Positions 33,237 to 42,665 of a DNA stretch of 64,000 nucleotides are shown here, piece by piece. The notes under the pieces were generated by a model. That model ran no database searches and had not been told where the DNA came from. It saw only the letters and a list, made by a program, of their open reading frames with translations. Source of the DNA: Clonostachys chloroleuca (Eukaryota > Ascomycota > Sordariomycetes > Hypocreales > Bionectriaceae); NCBI GenBank assembly GCA_037952775.1, contig JBANAY010000003.1, positions 30,814,001 to 30,878,000 on the forward strand, written 5' to 3'. The position numbers and the translations under genes were made by a program. Positions within the stretch are counted from its first letter, which is position 1; each line of letters begins with the position of its first letter.

Positions 33237-34076
33237 GTTCGGAAGCTGCGTTTTGGAGTCCTTGGGAACAATGAGATAACGCGTTATGATCGATGTGCGT
33301 GCGTAGTGAACCGTGGGGTGCTCATAGCCGGATCTGTCTGCATCTGCATGACTCAACTATTCATGCCCCAGGCAATTAGCAACGCTAGGTAATGCCGATG
33401 TAAGCTGAGAGGAGCACGGCCTCCTGTCACCCGCCTGGGTCCATGGGCTTGAAGAGCCGTGTTAGCACAAGAGCTGGGCAGGACTTTCGCCGCCACATGA
33501 GCCCCAACCGCTCTAGCCACCCTGCTAAACTGGCTCTAATTTATACTGGAAAAAGTGGATACTGACTTCGGTCTTTACAATATGTACATAATGTCTTGTA
33601 TACAGATTAGGGAGGATAAGGCGCGAATTAAAGCCTGGGACACTTTGGTGATGATGGTCGCAAGAGTAAGATGGAGGTAGACGTCGGCATGTGGGTTGCC
33701 TCCCAACCGGGTGACATAAAACATTGCACACGCAAATCATAGGCGTTTCAGTCCTCGTCTAACAGCTAAATCCGATCAAAATATTAAATTAAAACTATAT
33801 AATAATTCTTATAGGTCTAAATATTAAACTATTGTCTTTAATGAGGGTATATTGTATATTTATTACTGGGTTATTAGTCTATAAAGGTGAAGCATTTAGG
33901 AAAATGGGAGATCAAAGTACCATTTGGTGTGCAATATCTTATGTCACCCACTTGCCTCCCTTTCCAGGGAACCCCAAGGAAAGACCGACCTCGCCGATCA
34001 AGTGACGCTTTGGCCAGGGATACATGAGGAGTAGTGGAAGAGGCCTCCACACCATCTCACCTGAGTCAACAACACG
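33237..34076. other. Gene-free, AT-rich decayed DNA
   Basis: The stretch 33770-33900 is strongly AT-rich with many TA steps, like RIP-mutated repeats. No coding region seen. Confidence 0.5.
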
Positions 34077-34328
34077 GTGCACGTCCTAGAGTCGAATGGT
34101 AACGTCCGTGTCTGTATTGACGCCACCCCAGTCAACAAGGTGACGCTGAGCTTCGACTGGCCGATGCCTAGACTGCAGGACTTGAGGCATCACCTCAGGG
34201 GGCAGAAAGGGTTCTGCCGCCTCGACCTTAAGCAGGCATTCTTCAGGATCGCGGTTCTAGTCGAGTGGAGACGTTTCACCGCACGATGTAGCCCGGGGGG
34301 GGGGGGTTGTAAACATTATCGGGGATAG
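34077..34328 (+). mobile_element. Fragment of a Ty3/gypsy-type reverse transcriptase
   Basis: About 75 codons resemble the start of an LTR-retrotransposon RT domain: RVCIDATPVNKVT, WPMPRLQDLRHHL and FCRLDLKQAFFRI (RT motif A region), then EWRRFTA. A stop lies just upstream, there is no protease, RNase H or integrase nearby, and the similarity ends at a run of twelve G (34295-34306). It is therefore a dead scrap. LTRs were not identified. Confidence 0.75.
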
Positions 34329-35345
34329 CCCGTGAGCACTAACACCGTGACCAAAAATTTTACTGTTGACAGTAATTACTAAGTAACCTTGAATGTCCAC
34401 AACATTTATAAGGCTGTCAGAGGGCTAACAGCTGTCCAGATAGTTTAGCTGTTACAGTTATTATACTGTTAGAAGCCTAACAGGCTATCATGGATCCAAT
34501 AGGCTGTCAAGTCATGCCCGTAGCGATCTCTCGTCGTCACAAGAGACACGCCGGTCGGCTTCGTAGCTGTGACTTGTCACGGCAGCAGACAGCTGTTTCA
34601 GCTTTACAACGATCTCCCGTCATCGCGAGAGACACACTGCTCGACTTCGCAGCTGTTGCTTGTCATAAAGAAAGACAGAAGAGTCAGCTAGGTGGATAGG
34701 CCACAGTAATCTATGGGATTGGGTGGAAGGCAGCTGCCCTTCCAACTAGAAAGGAGGGCATGAGATAGAGGGCAATTACAATAGCTGCAATAGCTGCAGC
34801 CAATAGGCTGTTGGTCTTAACATGGTATTAGCCTACCAACAGGAGTTTGTTTCTAACAGTACCGGAGACAGCGATAAAGGTCAACGGGGCTTTGCGACTA
34901 ACATCATTTGCGTTCAAATAACTATTAGACCCCTGACAGCCTGTTTGACTAGATGGCAGGCTGTTGAACTTCTGTAATCGTGTTAGGTTGATCCAAACAC
35001 TGTCCCCAGTACCGTCCACAAACCCAGCCTGCGCGCAATGGTAAACATACCATCTCGGTCCCGAGTCCACACTGCCTCGCCGCCGCATTTTTTTTTTCAA
35101 GGCACTGATAATCAACCACTTGGGGATTGGCCGTACTTTTGCTCGTCTCCGCCTTTCACAGGGGAGTAAGCAAATATGAGGTTATACCCAGCAGGTCTGG
35201 TCATCAAGCTAAATTTGCCCCCCTAAAAAAGAACGTAGCATTTCTATGTATTGTTGGAATATACAAATACAATAGTTCCACGGGGCGGAAATTGCCCTGC
35301 ATTGTTCGAGTGTTAATTTTAGAGATATTGGGAAAGCATGGGTTC
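34317..35345. other. Repeat-rich non-coding island
   Basis: Non-coding DNA dense in CTGTTA/TAACAG words. It includes CTGTTAG-aagc-CTAACAG (a perfect 7-bp inverted repeat near 34468) and a repeated CCAATAGGCTGT (near 34497 and 34801). Probably the remains of a small transposable element. Confidence 0.45.
34525..34680. repeat. Two-copy tandem repeat, period 86 bp
   Basis: A unit starting GATCTC at 34525 recurs at 34611 (GATCTCTCGTCGTCACAAGA versus GATCTCCCGTCATCGCGAGA), with further matches through GAGACAC, CTTCG.AGCTGT and CTTGTCA. The start of each unit could fold into a small hairpin (TCTC...GAGA). Origin unknown. Confidence 0.6.
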
Positions 35346-35851
35346 CAAGAAGGGCAAGCTGTAAGCAATAATACGGTAGTCAACTCGAAGCGTTTCTCAC
35401 TATTATTGAAACAAACCGGATTTGGAAGCATTACACGACCATTTTCTCGCGTGATCCTACTTGCCGAAACGGAGTAAGCAACAGTACGGTAGTCAACTCG
35501 GAGCGTTTCCCACTCTTATTGAAACAGGCCGGATTCAGTAGTATTGTGCGCCCATCCGCTCTAGAGGATTCAACCGTGATCATGATTACCGAAACAAAAT
35601 TAGCAGTCACAAGTAACATCACGTCGACCTTGTAGTATCAGCTTCATACCTCTCAAGAAGGGCAAGATGTAAGCAATAATACAGTAGTCAACTCGAAGCG
35701 TTTCTCACTGCTGTTAAAACAACCCGAATTTGGAAGCATTATGCGACCATTTGCTCTGGAGGATTCAAATGTGATCATGATTACCGAAACAAAATTAGTA
35801 GTTACAAGCAACATCACGTCGAGCTTGTAGTATCGGCTTCATACGTCTCTT
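35346..35851. repeat. Three diverged direct repeats upstream of the repeat-precursor gene
   Basis: The block GTAAGCAA.A.TAC.GTAGT, followed by CAACTCG.AGCGTTTC.CAC, starts at 35361, 35474 and 35669. Each copy continues with a GAAACA / GGA.T..G.AG.ATT segment and a TGATC...T.CCGAAAC segment. Copies 2 and 3 share a further tract of about 80 bp (AACATCACGTCGA.CTTGTAG) that copy 1 lacks. Spacings are 113 and 195 bp. They end about 180 bp before the ATG of the precursor gene and may be repeated regulatory modules or old element remains. Confidence 0.75.
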
Positions 35852-35870
35852 GTGAGAGAAGCTGTTGAGG

Positions 35871-35880
35871 AATATATATT
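35871..35880 (+). promoter_or_regulatory. Candidate TATA element of the repeat-precursor gene
   Basis: AATATATATT lies about 155 bases before the ATG at 36035 and just after the upstream direct repeats. The spacing suits a core promoter with a 5' UTR of roughly 120 bases. Inferred from composition only. Confidence 0.35.
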
Positions 35881-36034
35881 GCGTTCAAAGTCGCAATATC
35901 GAAGGTGGTTCTACCTTCTCAAGCCACTTTTCCTTTAGTTCTACAAAATATACCAACTCTACTACAACAACCAATATTTCATTATTTCATACTCAAATCT
36001 TACCAATTCGCCTTATTATTACAAGTTAGCAATC

Positions 36035-36595
36035 ATGTACTCCAACAAAGCGGTCTCGATTGTCTTGGTAGCGTTGGCTGGTTCCACGGCTGCCTCGCTA
36101 TCCTCGTCGCAATACGACAATGATCTCGTCGCTCGAGCGCCGGAGCTTCTCTTGGACGGAAGCCATAGCCTGACACATTCCTTGCGGTCGGAGGAGCTCG
36201 TCACTCGTTCACCAATGGACAGTGACAGGATCAAAAGCGCAATGGATAAGAAGGGCAGAGATCACGCCGCGGGGCTTACCGGCGGTCGCAGACCTCGCAA
36301 GCGTTCGCCAATGGACAGTGACAGGGTCAAAAGCGCAATGGATAAGAAGGGCAGAGATCACGCCGCGGGACTTACCGGCGGTCGCAGACCTCGCAAGCGT
36401 TCGCCAATGGACAGTGACAGGGTCAAAAGCGCAATGGATAAGAAGGGCAGAGATCACGCCGCGGGACTTACCGGCGGTCGCAGACCTCGCAAGCGTTCGC
36501 CAATGGACAGTGACAGGATCAAAAGCGCAATGGATAAGAAGGGCAGAGATCACGCCGCGGGGCTTACCGGTGGTCGCAGGCCTCGCAGTGAGTAA
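36035..36595 (+). CDS. Secreted Kex2-processed repeat precursor (KEP/RiPP-like), four 32-residue repeats
   Basis: An intact 186-residue frame. A signal peptide (residues 1-21, AVSIVLVALAGSTAAS) and a short pro-region (22-58, ending ELVTR) are followed by four repeats of exactly 32 residues: 59-90, 91-122, 123-154 and 155-186. Each starts SPMDSDR, then KSAMDKKGRDHAAGLTGG and RRP. The first three end RPRKR, a Kex2 site after Lys-Arg; the last ends PRSE. Residue 8 of the unit is Ile in repeats 1 and 4 and Val in 2 and 3. Kex2 in the Golgi should release 32-mers, and the SP N-terminus could be trimmed by a Ste13-type dipeptidase. Peptides would be basic and free of Cys, Tyr, Trp and Phe. That differs from cysteine-bridged or Tyr-crosslinked fungal RiPPs and from the alpha-factor pheromone. 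The stop lies inside GCAGTGAGTAAG, which looks like a splice donor, so a further exon is possible. Function unknown. Confidence 0.85.
   Translation: MYSNKAVSIVLVALAGSTAASLSSSQYDNDLVARAPELLLDGSHSLTHSLRSEELVTRSPMDSDRIKSAMDKKGRDHAAGLTGGRRPRKRSPMDSDRVKSAMDKKGRDHAAGLTGGRRPRKRSPMDSDRVKSAMDKKGRDHAAGLTGGRRPRKRSPMDSDRIKSAMDKKGRDHAAGLTGGRRPRSE
36209..36592 (+). repeat. Coding tandem repeat, four units of 96 bp
   Basis: Units at 36209-36304, 36305-36400, 36401-36496 and 36497-36592. Units 2 and 3 are identical. Units 1 and 4 share two variants (AGGATC, GGGGCTT) not found in 2 and 3, and unit 4 alone has GGTGGTCGCAGGCC. This suggests recent duplication of an inner unit by unequal crossing-over or slippage. 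Repeat number is likely to vary between strains. Confidence 0.95.
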
Positions 36596-38165
36596 GCCAA
36601 GAAGAGTTTGGGGAAAGGGGCGGAGACGACGCCATACAGCTTCTCCGTAAGCCCAAGTATCGTGCTCATTCTCCAGTAAGCCTTTAAGGCGAAGCGTCTG
36701 GGGGGAAGACTATGCAATACTATATACTTTTGGCATCCTCGCCAAGGATATATAGGTATTCTCGGGAGGGATTTCTGTGTTCAATTGTGTTTTTTACTGT
36801 GTTTTTCTTTTTTGTACTGTGGTCAAGTTGGCTTCCGGAAAGCTTCAATTGAGGCTAGCTAACCCAGTCAACCTTCCTCCCTTTTCCTGTTCCTTTGTGT
36901 GACTTACACAAAGGTCAAGTTTCCCTTTTTCCTCGTACCCATTGTCTTCTCAGGCGAGGAAGAGCAGCGTTGAAATACATGGAATGAGAGGCATTGGAGT
37001 TTGGCAAGGGAGTCCCTATACTACTTTACACCTTACACTCACTTAATATATACTATTAGCCAAGGTCCGTATAAGAGTAGTTTCCTAGTATTCCTATATA
37101 TCATCCAGTATAGTCCTTAATAATAGTATAGAGACTATTTCTTTTCATTTCTTTATTTCAATGCAATTTGAATATGCACACCTCAGACATCGAGTTTATG
37201 TCCAAGATAAAATATCACTTTGTTCTTGTCACACTCTCCGACCTCTTCCAACTCGAGGATAATGCCCATCTTGCTGCCAAGGTCGAAATCAAAGACTACA
37301 ATATATGTGAAAATGCCGCCTTTATAGCTACTGTCCTTATGCAGTAGTCCATGATTAATCACGTCACGACATAGCTTGATGCCTAGATCAAGACTGGTCG
37401 CTCACCAGGCGCCAAGGTCGGCATCAAGAAGCAAAGCGCAAGGTCCAAGCTGAGGAATAAGAGTTCAAAAGCCGTGTGATATAGCTAACATCAAGGTCCA
37501 AGGAACTCGCCAGAAGTGTTTGGCCAAGAAATAAGACCTTAAGAGCAAGGTTTGAGTAGGTTGAGTTGGATGTTGAGGAAAAGCAAACACAACTTGAAAG
37601 AGCAGACATCCCAGGGGTACAAGCTTGGTTCGAGGTAATTCCGCATCTTCTTTTATCGTCTCTGATAATAATAAACGTGCTCAGCCTCCTACAGATATTT
37701 TTTAGATCGACAGTCGTGAGGATGATTACGAAGGTTTCGGCCAGGCGAGCTGGGCTCCGTATGTACATTTTGGTGTTTAGGGTTAGGGGTTTCGTACAGA
37801 AAATCTTGGATTAAACTCGGGGAATTGCCCGAAATTGGTTATCCCGGAATTCATCAATTTTGTTGTGTTGCTTTTCTTGGCATTGTTCCTAAGCGTGTTG
37901 ACCCTTTGGCTGCTGGGAGGACACTGCATAAGAATCCTACGCCGGCGAATCCCAATGAGGCTCGCCGTGGGTTGGTTAAACGGATGTCCTCCCAGTCATG
38001 AGACTATTATGTGAAGATTGCTCAATATTGCAAATATATATTACATCGCCAAATAACTCGAGAATTGCAGAAACTTATCTCTATCTCTAGTCACCAGCCA
38101 TTCGGAACAGTGTGCAATCATCCAAGATCTATCATCCTTGAAACACGACCCCGATTTTCGCAAGT
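36596..38165. other. Gene-free region with a decayed reading frame
   Basis: Between about 37230 and 37620 (+) there are broken coding-like stretches (for example LFQLEDNAHLAAKVEIKDY and DVEEKQTQLERADIPGVQAW) separated by TAG and TAA codons where Gln codons would fit. This looks like a dead coiled-coil gene with C-to-T changes. Other parts are AT-rich and empty. Confidence 0.4.
37913..37995. repeat. Inverted repeat, 11-bp perfect arms, hairpin-forming
   Basis: CTGGGAGGACA (37913-37923) and TGTCCTCCCAG (37985-37995) are perfect reverse complements enclosing 61 bases. Inside, CGGCGA and TCGCCG can form a second stem. It could be a small non-autonomous element, a structured RNA or a terminator-like hairpin in front of the rvt gene. 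Confidence 0.55.
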
Positions 38166-40846
38166 ATGGGTTCTTCCGACACCTTGACCGAAACCCTTCA
38201 TACCGTGACTGGCATCAAGATACCCGAGCTTAGGAGGCAAAAGCAAGCATATGAACACGCCAAGCAGTCGTTGCTAGAAAAGGCCCAGAACGAGGCAGAT
38301 AGTCGGAAGCGAGTCCAGTTGCTCCTCGACGGATCCGAAGAGCTTCCTGGCATAAAAGACTTGAGGAGTCACCCCTCTTCAACATCGACCATCTATGGTT
38401 GTTTGTCGAGCAGGCAAGATTCGATCCCTCCATTTCAGAGCAGGTCTTGGCCGATTACGAAAACACCGTCCGGAACCAGCTCGATGCCGAGACAGCAAAG
38501 TACGATTTTACTGAGCTATACGGGGACTTGGTGAAGGAGTGGACATCCTCCAACAATGCAAATGCGACAGAATCTGAGAGCGGGTTCGCTGCCCTCGGAC
38601 ATGAGGATATGCATCAGCAGCGCGCCGCCTTAGAGGAGTATGTATTCAACGCCAAGGAAACAGACACCGCCGCAATAAACGCGTATCTTGATGAGATCTT
38701 CACAAACAACCTTTCCAAGGAGGTGGTGAGCGCGTTCGAGAGACTCCGAAGCCAAATCAAGGATTTCCAAACGAACTGGGACAGGTCATCACACTTCGAA
38801 GCGGAAGTAGTCACCAGATGCATTAAAAATATCCTGGATAACGGCGTCATCTCAGACTCAAAACGGTCAGCGCTACGTGGCTTTCTGGAGAATGAGATTG
38901 TCATCGGGGAGATAGCGGACGCGATGAGCATACGCATGGCCGCACGCAATTCATTCGCGCTGGACGGCCCGACAATCATTGAGCAGCGGCGGCAGCTCAA
39001 CGGCCGGTGCCTTTTCTATCCTGACGAGGACCTCCTGCAGATGATCTTCCTCCAGTATATCGGCGCGAAATGGGCGATTGAACTCAAGCGAGCTCTTACC
39101 GAGTTCACATTCGCCGATGGTGTTTTGAAGTCTGCGTCAGGGAAACTGAGCAAACAGGCTCTTCGACGCCGTCAGTTTTTCTTGGGCAAGGGCCCCGCGC
39201 TCCAAAGGCATAGCGTCGAGTACCAAAACCACAATACTTGGAGAGCTGATATCTTTCTCGATCAGCTTCCGGACGGGGCTGGATACGATTGGATGGACGA
39301 TGAGGACAAGCCCGAATATGGCTATGAGGAGTCAAATCTCCCCAAGAATCCTCGCAATGCTCAGCAACTTCTCCATCGCATCCAGGCCTATCTAATCGTA
39401 CGGAGGAAATTGAAGATGGACACAGCGGTGATTCGATCTGATTTCAAGTGGTTTGGTCCCTCGCTCCCTCACAGCTCGATCTTTGCAGTCCTAAGATACT
39501 TCGGTGTTCAAGAGGAGTGGATTCATCTTTTCAAGAAGGTTCTGGAGGCTCCAATAACTTTCAAGCATGACGCGCCAGATTCAGCGCCTCGCGTCCAGAA
39601 GCGTGGTACTCCCGTTGGCACCCGTCTGACGACGTTCTTTGGCGAAGCCGTTCTCTTTTGTGTAGATTTCGCTGTGAACCAGAAAACCAATGGCGCTAAG
39701 CTCTGGCGTATGCAGGATGATTTCTGGCTCTGGGGCGATACTGAAGTTTGCTCCAAAGGCTGGGACACCCTAACAAAATTCTCTCATGTCATGGGCTTGG
39801 AGATTGACGAGGAGAAGACAGGATCATGCCAGATCCTCGCGGAGGGATCCGATGAGCAAGCTAACGCCAATGCCAATCTTCCCAGTGGCGACCTGGTTTG
39901 GGGTCTTATTAAACTGGATGCTGCTTCTGGAGAGTTCGTGGTTAACCAAGCAAAGGTGGATGTATACATCGAGGCACTCGACCTTCGGCTCAAAGCGTCC
40001 AACAGCATCTTCGATTTCGTCCTGGCCTGGAACCTCTATGGGTGCCGCTTCTTCCTACAAAATCGCCGCTGGGTTGACGTAAGCACTACTCGCCAGCAGA
40101 CTCATGAGTTGCTCGAAACTCTTCGACGTATCCAGTCCCGAGTATTCCCACTTTCCAATGGCAGCGTCGAGCTACACTTGAAGCGGATGATTCAGGATCG
40201 GTTTGGGGTATCAGACATCCCCGATGGCTTCCTCTACTATCCGCCAGTTCTGGGTGGGTTGGGGCTAGAAAACCCTTTCATTTATCTCAATCTATTGATC
40301 CACTCTACGGCTGAGAGGTCCGAGAAATTTCTTGAAACGTTTTTTGAGAACGAAGAGAAGGAATACTGTTCGCGAAAGCAGATTTTTGAGGAACTAGGCA
40401 GAAGCAACGGGAGTTCCGGCCAGACCGTCGATTCAGACGTTTCGGGAGACAACCCTGAGAAGAACCAGAGTCGCCGCGCCGCTGGAGGCTTTCCGGAACC
40501 AATTGGAGATTGGGCCGACCTCCAAGATGAGCCATTCATGAGTTTTGAAGAATTCGTCCAGCATCGGGAAGTAACAAGCTCGGCTCTAGGGATGGAATAT
40601 GCATCGTTATTTGCAGAGCAGTATCAGCCTGAGATTAAGATAGTGAAGGAGCTTGCAGTGGGCATTGATTACCGTTCGCAAGCAGAAGCTCGTACGCGTT
40701 GGAATAACTACGAGAAATGGGTCATACAGCTGTATGCGAAGGAGATGGGGGCGCGCTTTGGTGGTCTCTTCGCGATTAAGAAAGGATTACTGCCAGCTGG
40801 TCTGATAAAAATGTTGCTCGAGAGCCGGCTCACGTGGAAGAACTAG
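38166..40846 (+). CDS. rvt: domesticated reverse-transcriptase-related cellular gene (one frameshift)
   Basis: A protein of about 890 residues of the rvt class, single-copy cellular genes related to reverse transcriptases and found in many fungi and some bacteria. The N-terminus (MGSSDTLTETLHTVTG, 38166) is followed by a long helical region. RT-like blocks come next: AVIRSDFKWFGPSLPHSS (motif A Asp near 39440), KRGTPVGTRLTTFFGEAVLF and LWRMQDDFWLWG (39705-39740), where the usual YxDD is QDDF. The C-terminal extension is also typical. No integrase, RNase H or repeats flank it, which argues against a transposon. Frame 1 joins frame 3 at a run of four A (38354-38357); a fifth A would give LPGIKRLEESPLFNIDHLWL. 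A 53-nt intron ending at TTGAG is a weaker alternative. The biological role is unknown; the family can polymerise nucleotides in vitro. Confidence 0.85.
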
Positions 40847-41168
40847 AAATAGAAACAAGCAATGTTTTTCTGATGATGTGCATAGAATGAGAATGGAGTA
40901 AGATACTGATATCAGATGTTTAACGAATCGAGACTATAGCAAGCTATGTGTGTAGGGAACAAACAATAAAGCCATCAGGCGAGTTTAGCGACTTCTGCTC
41001 TTGATCGGACAGCTAGTAATTCGACAATTGTCTATAAAAGATGAGACCAATATACTGGCTGTCCAATGAGATTGTCCAATGGGATAACTCTCTGTCACCG
41101 CTTTCACGAACGGGGAGTGTCGACCGCAGCTTCTCACGAGGGCTGTTAGACAACCAAACTGGGCATGG
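40847..41168. other. Spacer between convergent genes
   Basis: About 320 bases between the 3' ends of the rvt gene and the aldehyde dehydrogenase gene. Nothing recognised. Confidence 0.5.
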
Positions 41169-42665
41169 CTAGTTCTGGAGACAGTCCTTGACCGCTCTCC
41201 ATTGAGGAACAGCATGCAATCCTGATGGCTGATGGATGGCCTTGGCACGCGTCCATTCCCGCAGCGTGTCTATGCAGTGCTCACGGCCATAACCACTGTG
41301 GTTGGCGCCGCCAAAAGGCGTTCCCAGGACGGCACGATTATACTGGTTGAAGAAGATCATCCCGACATCGAGCTTTCTTGCAACGCGCAGACAGCGCTCG
41401 TGGTCCTTCGAGAAGAGGACGGCGGTCAGCCCGTAAACGGAGTCGTTGCTGATGGACACAGCCTCATCCTCGGTGGAAAACTTGATCACGACGCTCACTG
41501 GGCCGAATATCTCCTCCCTCGCGATTTTCATCTGCGGCGTGACGTTGGTGAAGAGTGTCGGGGCCACGAAGGAGCCATCCTGCAACTCTGGGTTGGACGA
41601 CAGCGCGCCTTGAGCAGCGACTGTCGCTCCCTCCTCCTTGCCTTTCTGGATATACCCCAGCACACGCTCCTGGGAAGCCTTGTTCACACATGGGCCCACG
41701 TGCGTCTTGGGATCCATCCCGTTGCCCGTCACAATCTTTCGGACACCCGCGGACAACTTGTCCACGAAGGCGTCATGGACTGCTTCGTGGACAAGGAGAC
41801 GGCTCGTAGCCGTACATGCCTCGCCCTTGTTGAAGAAGCTTCCCTCCAGGGCAGTGGCAACCGCGCGGTCCAGTTCTGTATCCTCAAACACGATCATTGC
41901 ATTCTTTCCTCCCAGCTCCAACGTCGCCGGCTTGATCGTGTCTGCCGCCGTGCGCGCCACCGCGGCTCCGGCGGCTGTCGAACCTGTGAAGCTGACAGCC
42001 CGGACAGCCGGGTTGGCCACCAAGGCCTGGGGGACCACGGGGCCACGAGCAGGAACCGCAATGACGACGTCAGGTGGCAGCACAGTCTGCAGAATCTCGA
42101 CGGCCCGCAGGACCGTGAGCGGGGTCTGGTCGCCGGGCTTGATGATCATCGTGTTTCCTGCCGCCAGGCATGGCGCCAGCTTGCCCCCGAGATGGATGGG
42201 CGGCCAGTTGAATGGCAGGATGCCCACGCAGACTCCGTACGGCTCCCGCATGACCGTGGCGTACATGGAGCCCCGGTCGAAGAATTGGTCGGGCAGCTTG
42301 TCAGCCAGGGAGCCGAAGTAGCGGAAGGCGCCGACGAGGAAGCCGACGTCGAACAGGAGAGCATCCTGGTATGGCTTCCCATTTTCAAGGCACAGTAGGT
42401 GGGCCAGCTCCTCGCTGTGTTTCTCCAAGGCTTCTGAGCACTTGAGTAGTAGGCCGGCGCGCTGGGTTGGGGGTAGCCAGCGCCAGCTGTTGAATGCCCT
42501 TTGGGAGGCTTCGACGGCGGCAGCTGCGGTGTCTATATCGCCCCCAGTGACTGTGGTGAGGACTTGGCCCGTTGCCGGGTTTACCACATCGAAGTTGTTG
42601 GAGTCGTTCAAGCTTGACCACTTCATAGTCATCAGTTTCGGCAGGGCAGGCAGAGAAGAGGACAT
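41169..42665 (-). CDS. NAD(P)-dependent aldehyde dehydrogenase (succinate-semialdehyde dehydrogenase-like)
   Basis: A single exon of 498 residues from the ATG at 42665 (MSSSLPALPKLM). All ALDH landmarks are present: GVCVGILPFNWPPIHLGGKL, NTMIIKPGDQTPLT, VSFTGSTAAG (cofactor loop), ATLELGGKNAMIVFED (catalytic Glu), FFNKGEACTATSRLLV (catalytic Cys), EEIFGPVSVVIKF and PFGGANHSGYGRE. It oxidises an aldehyde to the acid using NAD(P)+. The substrate is not certain; the AMKW start and overall type resemble cytosolic salicylaldehyde, benzaldehyde or semialdehyde dehydrogenases. An upstream in-frame extension contains no ATG, so the start is firm. Confidence 0.93.
   Translation of the reverse strand: MSSSLPALPKLMTMKWSSLNDSNNFDVVNPATGQVLTTVTGGDIDTAAAAVEASQRAFNSWRWLPPTQRAGLLLKCSEALEKHSEELAHLLCLENGKPYQDALLFDVGFLVGAFRYFGSLADKLPDQFFDRGSMYATVMREPYGVCVGILPFNWPPIHLGGKLAPCLAAGNTMIIKPGDQTPLTVLRAVEILQTVLPPDVVIAVPARGPVVPQALVANPAVRAVSFTGSTAAGAAVARTAADTIKPATLELGGKNAMIVFEDTELDRAVATALEGSFFNKGEACTATSRLLVHEAVHDAFVDKLSAGVRKIVTGNGMDPKTHVGPCVNKASQERVLGYIQKGKEEGATVAAQGALSSNPELQDGSFVAPTLFTNVTPQMKIAREEIFGPVSVVIKFSTEDEAVSISNDSVYGLTAVLFSKDHERCLRVARKLDVGMIFFNQYNRAVLGTPFGGANHSGYGREHCIDTLREWTRAKAIHQPSGLHAVPQWRAVKDCLQN

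Noticed and set aside
36209..36553. Long minus-strand open frame across the precursor repeats
   Set aside because: It exists only because the 96-bp unit has no stop in that frame. It has no start context, signal or domain.
36035..36595. Reading the precursor as an alpha-factor mating pheromone gene
   Set aside because: The repeats are 32 residues, charged and without Trp or Cys, unlike the short hydrophobic or Cys-paired ascomycete alpha-pheromones.
38166..40846. Calling the RT gene an active retrotransposon
   Set aside because: No integrase, RNase H, gag, endonuclease, LTR or poly-A tail, and the motif set fits the cellular rvt class.
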